Positions 58,586 through 64,000 of a DNA stretch of 64,000 nt are shown in pieces. Within the stretch, counting starts at the first letter, position 1; every line of letters begins with the position of its first letter. The stretch lies in contig NZ_CP133771.1 of NCBI RefSeq assembly GCF_031348265.1, forward strand, positions 558,001 to 622,000. The letters are read 5' to 3'. The position numbers and the translations under genes are program-made. This stretch comes from Streptomyces collinus (GTDB lineage: Bacteria; Actinomycetota; Actinomycetes; Streptomycetales; Streptomycetaceae). The notes under the pieces are model-generated. The model was not told the origin of the DNA. It saw only the letters and a program-made list of their open reading frames with translations, and did not search any database.

Positions 58586-59860
58586 ATGCGAACCGTACGG
58601 CGGTCGGCCCTGATCGACCGCCCGATACCCGGGCCGTCCGCGTTGCCCCGGCGGGCACCCCTGCCCGCGCACCACCCGGAACCCGTCCTCGACGTGGTCG
58701 TCCCCGTGTACAACGAGGAGAACGACCTGGAACCCTGCGTCCGGCGGTTGCACGCGCACCTCGGCGAGACCTTCCCCTACGCCTTCCGCATCACCATCGC
58801 CGACAACGCCAGCACCGACGCCACCCCGCGGATCGCCGCACGGCTGGCCGCGGAACTGCCCGGCACGGACTGGATCCGGCTCGCCGAGAAGGGGCGGGGC
58901 CGGGCGCTGCACACCGCGTGGTCACGCTCCCGCGCGCCGGTGCTCGCGTATCTGGACGTGGACCTGTCCACCGACCTCGCCGCACTGCTGCCGCTGGTCG
59001 CGCCGCTGATCTCGGGTCACTCGGACATCGCCATCGGCACCCGGCTGGCCCGGGGATCGCAGGTGGTGCGCGGGCCCAAACGGGAGATCATCTCCCGCTG
59101 CTACAACGGACTGCTGCGCTCCACGCTCGCCGTGCGGTTCTCCGACGCGCAGTGCGGGTTCAAGGCGGTGCGGCGGGACGTCGCCGAGCGGCTGCTGCCG
59201 CTGGTGGAGGACCGCGAGTGGTTCTTCGACACCGAGCTGCTGGTGATCGCCGAGCGCGCGGGGCTGCGCATCCACGAGGTGCCGGTGGACTGGGTGGACG
59301 ACCCCGACAGCCGGGTCCACATCCTCTCCACGGCACTGGCCGATCTGCGGGGCATGGCCAGGCTGGGCCGGGCCCTGGCCGGCGGCCGGCTGCCGCTGAC
59401 CGCGCTGCGCCGCAGAGACGGCGACCTCGACGGGGAGCTGCCGGCGGGTCTGGCCCGGCAGGCGGTGCGCTTCGCCGCGGTCGGTGCCGCCAGCACCCTG
59501 TGCTATCTGCTGCTGTACACCCTGCTCAGACCGGCGACGGGAGCGCAGGCCGCCAACGGGCTCGCCCTGCTCGCCAGCGCGATCGCCAACACGGCGGCCA
59601 ACCGGCGGCTCACGTTCGGGGTGCGGGGCCGCGACGGCGCGCTCCGCCACCAGCTCAAGGGCCTGGCCGCCTTCATGGTCGGGCTGGCCCTGACCAGCGG
59701 TTCACTGGCCGTCCTCCACCACCTCGCGCCCGGGGCCGGCCATCGGGTCGAGCTGGTGACGCTGATCGCCGCCAATCTGGCCGCGACGCTGCTGCGCTTC
59801 CTCCTCTTCCGGGCCTGGGTGTTCCCGGCCCGCCGTACGACAGGATCCGTCTCGCCATGA
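58586..59860 (+). CDS. polyprenyl-phosphate sugar synthase-like GT2 with GtrA domain
   Basis: This 424-residue protein joins a GT2 glycosyltransferase (VVVPVYNEENDLEPCVRRL, IADNASTDATPRIA, YLDVDLSTDLAALLPL) to a C-terminal GtrA-type membrane domain with four segments from about 290. The GT part resembles dolichol-phosphate mannose synthases; GtrA helps flip the lipid-linked sugar. It probably makes polyprenyl-phosphate-mannose or -glucose for extracellular glycosylation. The start ATG at 58,586 has GAGGA upstream. The next gene, a PIG-V-like mannosyltransferase, overlaps as ATGA, so the pair likely works together. Confidence 0.87.
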   Translation: MRTVRRSALIDRPIPGPSALPRRAPLPAHHPEPVLDVVVPVYNEENDLEPCVRRLHAHLGETFPYAFRITIADNASTDATPRIAARLAAELPGTDWIRLAEKGRGRALHTAWSRSRAPVLAYLDVDLSTDLAALLPLVAPLISGHSDIAIGTRLARGSQVVRGPKREIISRCYNGLLRSTLAVRFSDAQCGFKAVRRDVAERLLPLVEDREWFFDTELLVIAERAGLRIHEVPVDWVDDPDSRVHILSTALADLRGMARLGRALAGGRLPLTALRRRDGDLDGELPAGLARQAVRFAAVGAASTLCYLLLYTLLRPATGAQAANGLALLASAIANTAANRRLTFGVRGRDGALRHQLKGLAAFMVGLALTSGSLAVLHHLAPGAGHRVELVTLIAANLAATLLRFLLFRAWVFPARRTTGSVSP

Positions 59861-61116
59861 GCACCATCCAGCTGCGCCGGCCGCCCTCCACCGCCAGCGG
59901 CCCCGAAGTACCGTACCGAAAACGGGAGTTGCGGCCGAGGGTGCGCGCCGCCGTCCGCTACGGGCCCGTGCTGCTGACATACGGCGTGCTGAAGCTGGCC
60001 GGCTTCGCCGTCTTCATGTATCTGCTGGACTCGGCGGGCGACTTCCGGAAGAAGAACCCGCGCTTCGGCGGCGGGGAGCACGCCTGGGATGTCCTGGCCA
60101 GCTGGGACGGCTGGTGGTACCAGCAGATCGCCGAGCACGGGTACGACCCCGCACTGGAGCCCGTCCCGGGTGCGAAGGGCCTGATCACGCTGGAGGGCAA
60201 CTCGGCGGCGTTCTTCCCGCTGTATCCGACCCTGATGCGACTGGTCTCGGAGTGCACCGGACTGGGCCTGTACGGCGCCGGCATGACGGTCTCCGTCATC
60301 GCCTCGTTCGTCGCGGCCCTCGGCGTCTACGCCGTGACGAAGCGGCTGGGCGGCCACCGGGCCGGTCTGGTCGCGGCCGGGCTGTGGGCGGTGTGGCCCG
60401 GCTCGGGCACGGAGTGGTCGGGCTACTCGGAGAGCCTCTACACGGCGCTGGCCGCGTGGGCCTGTCACGCCGTCATGTCCCGCCGCTGGCTCACCGCCGG
60501 CCTGCTGACCTGCGCGGCGGGACTCTGCCGGCCCACCGCCGTCGCGCTCGTCGCCGCCCTGGCCGTGGCCGTGGCGCTGTCCTTGCGCCGCCGGGAGGAC
60601 GGGGTGCGGCGCCCGCTCGCCGCCGTGGCCATCGCACCGTTGGGCCTGTTCGGCTACCTCGCCTGGGTCAACTACCGGATAGGCGACATCAACGGCTACT
60701 CCAAGCTGCAGGACGGCGCCTGGGCCCACAAGTTCGACTGGGGAGTCCACACGTTCAACGTGCTGACGTCCATCCCGGTCGGTCACTTCGACTACCTGTT
60801 CGCGATGCCCTTCGAGGACGTCATCGGCGTCTGCGTGGTGCTGATGGTGCCGGTGCTGACCGTGCTGCTGCTGCGGATGCGACCGCCCGCCGTGCTCGTC
60901 GTCTACACGGTCCTGTCCTACCTCATGGTGATGACGACCCAGCAGTACTTCGGCAACGTCTCGCGCTATCTGCTCCCGCTCTTCCCGCTGTTCGTCCCGC
61001 TCGCCCTCGCCATGAGCCGGCTCCGATGGCCGTCCCTGGCCACGGTCCTCGGCACGGCCGCGCTGGCCTCCGGGTCGTACGCCGGGTACGTGCTGTTCAT
61101 CCTCGGGGTGCCGTAG
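59857..61116 (+). CDS. PIG-V-like membrane mannosyltransferase
   Basis: This 419-residue membrane protein has about ten segments. The first outer loop holds WDVLASWDGWWYQQIAEHGYD, the acidic D/W motif of PIG-V-type mannosyltransferases, and FFPLYPTLMRL follows. Later parts include GTEWSGYSESLYTALAAW and the final RYLLPLFPLFVPLAL. It would use a lipid-linked mannose to glycosylate an envelope acceptor. The start overlaps the stop of the GT2-GtrA gene as ATGA, so the two proteins are coupled and may act in one pathway. Confidence 0.85.
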   Translation: MSTIQLRRPPSTASGPEVPYRKRELRPRVRAAVRYGPVLLTYGVLKLAGFAVFMYLLDSAGDFRKKNPRFGGGEHAWDVLASWDGWWYQQIAEHGYDPALEPVPGAKGLITLEGNSAAFFPLYPTLMRLVSECTGLGLYGAGMTVSVIASFVAALGVYAVTKRLGGHRAGLVAAGLWAVWPGSGTEWSGYSESLYTALAAWACHAVMSRRWLTAGLLTCAAGLCRPTAVALVAALAVAVALSLRRREDGVRRPLAAVAIAPLGLFGYLAWVNYRIGDINGYSKLQDGAWAHKFDWGVHTFNVLTSIPVGHFDYLFAMPFEDVIGVCVVLMVPVLTVLLLRMRPPAVLVVYTVLSYLMVMTTQQYFGNVSRYLLPLFPLFVPLALAMSRLRWPSLATVLGTAALASGSYAGYVLFILGVP

Positions 61117-61252
61117 TCGGCCCGGCAACTGCCCCTGGCGCCCGATGAGATGCCTCCGAAACATTCCCTTCACGCAGGAAGTATTTAGGGGTAACGACCG
61201 CTGCCTACCGTGCCTGCCTTGTCGTCCCCAACCCGCAGCGAGGAGGCGTGGC

Positions 61253-62917
61253 ATGAGCACCGAGCCACGACTGGCAGAAGTCACCGGTCCGGAACCCGCG
61301 CAGGAGGCACCGCGGGGTACGGACCAGGCCGTCAAGGAGACCCTGGAGGACTACACCCTCCGCTTCGCGCCGCGCAGTTACCGGCGCTGGACTCCGATGG
61401 TGGTGGCGACGACCGCGCTCGGCGGCATCGCCTACATGGCCGACTTCTCCATCGGAGCCGGCATCGGCCTCGCCCACGGCACCGGCAACGCGCTGCTCGC
61501 GATCGCCGTCGCCGCCGTCGTCATCTTCGTGACGGGCTTCCCGCTCGCCTACTACGGGGCCCGCTACAACATCGACCTGGACCTGATCACCCGCGGCTCC
61601 GGGTTCGGCTACTTCGGCTCGGTCATCACCAGCGTCATCTTCGCCAGTTTCACCTTCATCTTCTTCGCCCTCGAAGGCTCGATCATGGCGCAGGGCCTGA
61701 AGCTGGGCCTCGGACTGCCGCTCTGGCTGGGCTATCTGGTCTCCACCCTGATGGTGATCCCCCTGGTGATCTACGGCATGTCGGCGCTGAGCAAGCTCCA
61801 GGTGTGGACCACCCCCGTCTGGCTGCTGCTGATGGTCGGCCCGCTGGTCTACCTGGTCGCCACCGACCCGGGCACCGTCGACCGGTTCCTCGCCTACGCG
61901 GGCACCGACGGGGACGGCGGCGTCAACACCGCCTCCGTGCTGCTCGGCGCGGGCGTGTGCCTGTCGCTGATCGCGCAGATCGGCGAGCAGATCGACTACC
62001 TGCGCTTCATGCCTCCCAAGACCGAGGCCAACAAGCGCAGTTGGTGGACGGCCGTGGTGATGGCGGGTCCGGGCTGGGTGGTGCTGGGCGCGCTGAAGCA
62101 GGCCATCGGCGTGTTCCTCGCGGTGTACATCATCGCCGAGGTCGGCGCCTCCGCCGCGCCCGAGCCGATCCAGCAGTTCAAGCACGCTTTCGACGCGATG
62201 ATGCCGTCCTGGATCGTCCTCCCGCTGGCCGTGGCCCTGGTCGTGATCAGCCAGATCAAGATCAATGTCACGAACGCCTACTCCGGCTCCCTCGCCTGGA
62301 CCAACTCCTTCACCCGGGTCACGAAGCGCTACCCGGGCCGGATGGTCTTCGTCCTGGTCAACCTGGGCTTCGCGCTCGCGCTGATGGAGGCGGACATGTT
62401 CAGCTTCCTCAACAGCATCCTGGGCTTCTACTCGAACTGCGCGATCGCCTGGGTCGTCACGGTGGCCACCGACATCGGCATCAACAAGTACGTGCTGAAG
62501 CTGTCCCCGCACGCCCCCGAGTTCCGCCGCGGCATGCTCTACGCCGTCAACCCCGTCGGGGTCGTCTCCTTCGTCGCCGCCTCGGGGCTGTCCATCGCGA
62601 TGTACTTCCACGCCCTCGGCGACACGCTCCAGCCGTACTCCCCCGTCGCCGCTGCCGTCATCGCCTTCGTCCTCACTCCGTTGATGGCCGTGGTCACCAA
62701 GGGCAGGTACTACCTGCGCCGCACCGACGACGGCATCGCCGATCCCCTCCTGGACGAGGACGGCAACCCCAGCTCCGTCGCCTACACATGCCATGTGTGC
62801 CGGCAGCAGTTCGAGCGGCCGGACGTCGCCGCGTGCCGGACGCACGACGCGGTCGTCTGCTCGCTGTGCCTGAGCACCGACAAGGTCGGGGACCACGTCC
62901 TGCCGGCGGCGGTCTGA
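61253..62917 (+). CDS. NCS1 purine-cytosine permease-like transporter with zinc-finger-like tail
   Basis: This 554-residue membrane protein of the NCS1 family (CodB/purine-cytosine permease) has about 12 segments. The family signatures include FGYFGSVITSVIFASFTF and VISQIKINVTNAYSGSLAW. It would import a nucleobase or related compound with a cation. After the last segment, a cytosolic tail holds a cluster of Cys and His: YTCHVCRQQF, ACRTHDAVVCSLC and DKVGDHV. This resembles a B-box or zinc ribbon, uncommon for transporters of this kind. The ATG at 61,253 has GAGGAGG 6 bases before it. Confidence 0.87.
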   Translation: MSTEPRLAEVTGPEPAQEAPRGTDQAVKETLEDYTLRFAPRSYRRWTPMVVATTALGGIAYMADFSIGAGIGLAHGTGNALLAIAVAAVVIFVTGFPLAYYGARYNIDLDLITRGSGFGYFGSVITSVIFASFTFIFFALEGSIMAQGLKLGLGLPLWLGYLVSTLMVIPLVIYGMSALSKLQVWTTPVWLLLMVGPLVYLVATDPGTVDRFLAYAGTDGDGGVNTASVLLGAGVCLSLIAQIGEQIDYLRFMPPKTEANKRSWWTAVVMAGPGWVVLGALKQAIGVFLAVYIIAEVGASAAPEPIQQFKHAFDAMMPSWIVLPLAVALVVISQIKINVTNAYSGSLAWTNSFTRVTKRYPGRMVFVLVNLGFALALMEADMFSFLNSILGFYSNCAIAWVVTVATDIGINKYVLKLSPHAPEFRRGMLYAVNPVGVVSFVAASGLSIAMYFHALGDTLQPYSPVAAAVIAFVLTPLMAVVTKGRYYLRRTDDGIADPLLDEDGNPSSVAYTCHVCRQQFERPDVAACRTHDAVVCSLCLSTDKVGDHVLPAAV

Positions 62918-63085
62918 CCCATGGGCGGGAGCGCGGCCGGGCGCTCCCGCCGTACGGCACGTTCCAACTCGGTCTCGGACGCGTTGTGCGGGCCCGGACG
63001 GGGCGGCGGCTCCGGGGCCCGGGCGGCATACTGATCTTGCGCCGCGCAGTGAGCGGGCCGACGGTCGGAGAGGGGATGACGGGAC

Positions 63086-63541
63086 GTGACCACCGATGAG
63101 CATGACGGACGGGGAACACCCCACGAGCCGCCAGGCATCCCCCCGGCCCCCGACGACGTGTGGCTGAGATTCCTCACGGACAGCGAGTCCGCCATACGCG
63201 TCTCCGCTCCCCGGGAGCCCTCCGCCGAGGAACGGGCGGCCGGGCGGCGGCTACAGCCTCCGCACGCCGTCGGCGACCTGTGGCAGCCGGAGGAGTTGTG
63301 GGTGCGCGTGGCGTGGCAGGACCTGGACCGCCGGGCCAAGGTCCGGCGCGTGGGACGGGTCGCCGCCACCGCGGCAGCCGTCGCCCTGGCCTTGGGGGCC
63401 TGGTCCCAGCTGTCCACCGGCGCGGGCACGGGCGACCGGCCCGGCGAGAGCACGGTGCGGCAGGTCGAGGGGGCGACCGCCCGGCTGCCCACGGCCACAC
63501 CCGTCCCGCCCGCAACCCCCTTCCCGCAGCCCTCCCGATAG
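63086..63541 (+). CDS. hypothetical single-pass membrane protein
   Basis: This 151-residue protein has a hydrophilic N terminus with Pro-rich and charged parts, a helix (WQDLDRRAKVRRVGRV), one membrane segment (AATAAAVALALGAWSQL, about 93-110) and a short outer tail rich in Pro and Thr. No family is recognised. The start is GTG at 63,086 behind GGGGA; an out-of-frame ATG lies 10 bases earlier. It stands alone. Confidence 0.7.
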   Translation: MTTDEHDGRGTPHEPPGIPPAPDDVWLRFLTDSESAIRVSAPREPSAEERAAGRRLQPPHAVGDLWQPEELWVRVAWQDLDRRAKVRRVGRVAATAAAVALALGAWSQLSTGAGTGDRPGESTVRQVEGATARLPTATPVPPATPFPQPSR

Positions 63542-63671
63542 CCCACGCAAGGGGGGTACGGTCGCGCCCCGCCGCCTAGGATGAGCCACACAGGCCGGAT
63601 CTGGGCGCTCGTCCGGGCGCGGCCCCCCACAGGCAGGAACGCGCAGGCAACGCGACCGAAGGGGGACGGAG

Positions 63672-64000
63672 ATGAGCGCGCCACGCCTCAGCAGCACCCC
63701 GTTGCCGGGCATAGGGGTCCGCTACGACCTGACGACACGGGACCACGGCCGGCGTCTCTCGGTGGTCGCGCACCGGGACGGGCACCGGACGGTCAGCGCC
63801 TACCGCGAGGACGACCCGGACGCGTGCGACCTGTCGGTGCGGCTGGCACCGGAGGAGGCGGCCACGCTCATCGACGCCCTGATGCCCGAGCATCACACGC
63901 CGAACCTGCTGTCCACCACCGACCTGGGGCTCGTCGCCGAGCGGATCGAACTGCCCGGCTCCTCGCACTGGAACGGGCGGCTGCTGGGCGAGTCCCGGAT
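63672..64000 (+). CDS. cation:proton antiporter regulatory subunit (KhtT/TrkA-C type), partial
   Basis: The first 109 codons of a gene continue past the window. The start SAPRLSSTPLPGIGVRYDLTT begins the KhtT-like N-terminal domain. Further on, LLSTTDLGLVAERIELPGSS leads into the RCK_C (TrkA-C) ligand-binding domain. Such proteins sense c-di-AMP or nucleotides and gate an adjoining CPA2 potassium/proton antiporter, which would be the next gene. The ATG has GGGGGACGGAG before it. Confidence 0.85.
   Translation, partial: MSAPRLSSTPLPGIGVRYDLTTRDHGRRLSVVAHRDGHRTVSAYREDDPDACDLSVRLAPEEAATLIDALMPEHHTPNLLSTTDLGLVAERIELPGSSHWNGRLLGESR

Noticed and set aside
61205..63124. Minus-strand frame opposite the NCS1 permease
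   Set aside because: Dominated by Asp/His/Gln/Gly from complementing membrane-segment codons, with no start site; the permease is clearly real.

Overview
The window is high-GC actinobacterial chromosome, almost certainly Streptomyces. It has strong G/C third-position bias, many GTG starts, AGGAGG-type ribosome sites and GTGA/ATGA start-stop overlaps. Its gene families are also typical: DUF397, PucR, SigE-type sigma factor with a membrane anti-sigma partner, AhlM-type acylase, DUF6479 and a large set of universal stress proteins. I saw no rRNA, tRNA, insertion sequence, phage or CRISPR.

Left part (1-23,000). After a partial gene, a stress protein and a frameshifted CGNR gene comes a five-gene block matching the mycobacterial sterol side-chain set: fadD19-like (+) divergent from echA19-like, a DUF35 protein, ltp4-like and ltp3-like (all -). 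The divergent promoter holds a KstR-like site and a 17-bp dyad. A near-identical dyad recurs at 19,484 before an operon of a nitronate-monooxygenase-like flavoprotein and an acyl-CoA synthetase. Between these lie a sulfatase-type membrane protein, two alpha/beta hydrolases, another acyl-CoA synthetase, a secreted acylase, a serine hydrolase and a carotenoid-desaturase-like oxidoreductase.

Middle (23,000-40,400). A Ser/Thr kinase with eight TPR units is followed by an MpaB-family protein. Next is a peptide/metallophore-type ABC importer with an iron-box-like operator, a fused double permease and no ATPase. Then comes a long minus-strand catabolic cluster: polar amino-acid ABC transporter, amine-type FAD oxidases, aldehyde dehydrogenase, 2-hydroxyacid dehydrogenase and HAD hydrolase. 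A PucR regulator lies divergent at its end. Together they look like uptake and oxidative breakdown of an amino compound.

Stress island (40,600-55,100). This holds four intact two-domain universal stress proteins plus a USP remnant, a cNMP-binding protein, an XRE/PNPOx protein, zinc alcohol dehydrogenase, STAS protein, flavodoxin, a phosphofructokinase with pyrophosphate-type residues, PPK2 and an epoxide-hydrolase-like enzyme. The content matches the DosR/OsdR-type dormancy and hypoxia islands known in Streptomyces. A repeated dyad, GGGCCGNTCGGCCC, sits in its promoters. The island is partly decayed: two CBS/BON paralogues are cut at the same internal place, and a USP, a flavodoxin, a CoA ligase and a GH65 enzyme remain only as fragments.

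Right part (55,100-64,000). It contains an acyl-CoA dehydrogenase with a perfect KstR-consensus site upstream, a copper-storage-type Cys-rich protein, a sigma/anti-sigma pair, a polyprenyl-mannose-type GT2-GtrA/PIG-V pair, an NCS1 permease with a zinc-finger-like tail and the start of a potassium/proton antiporter regulatory subunit.
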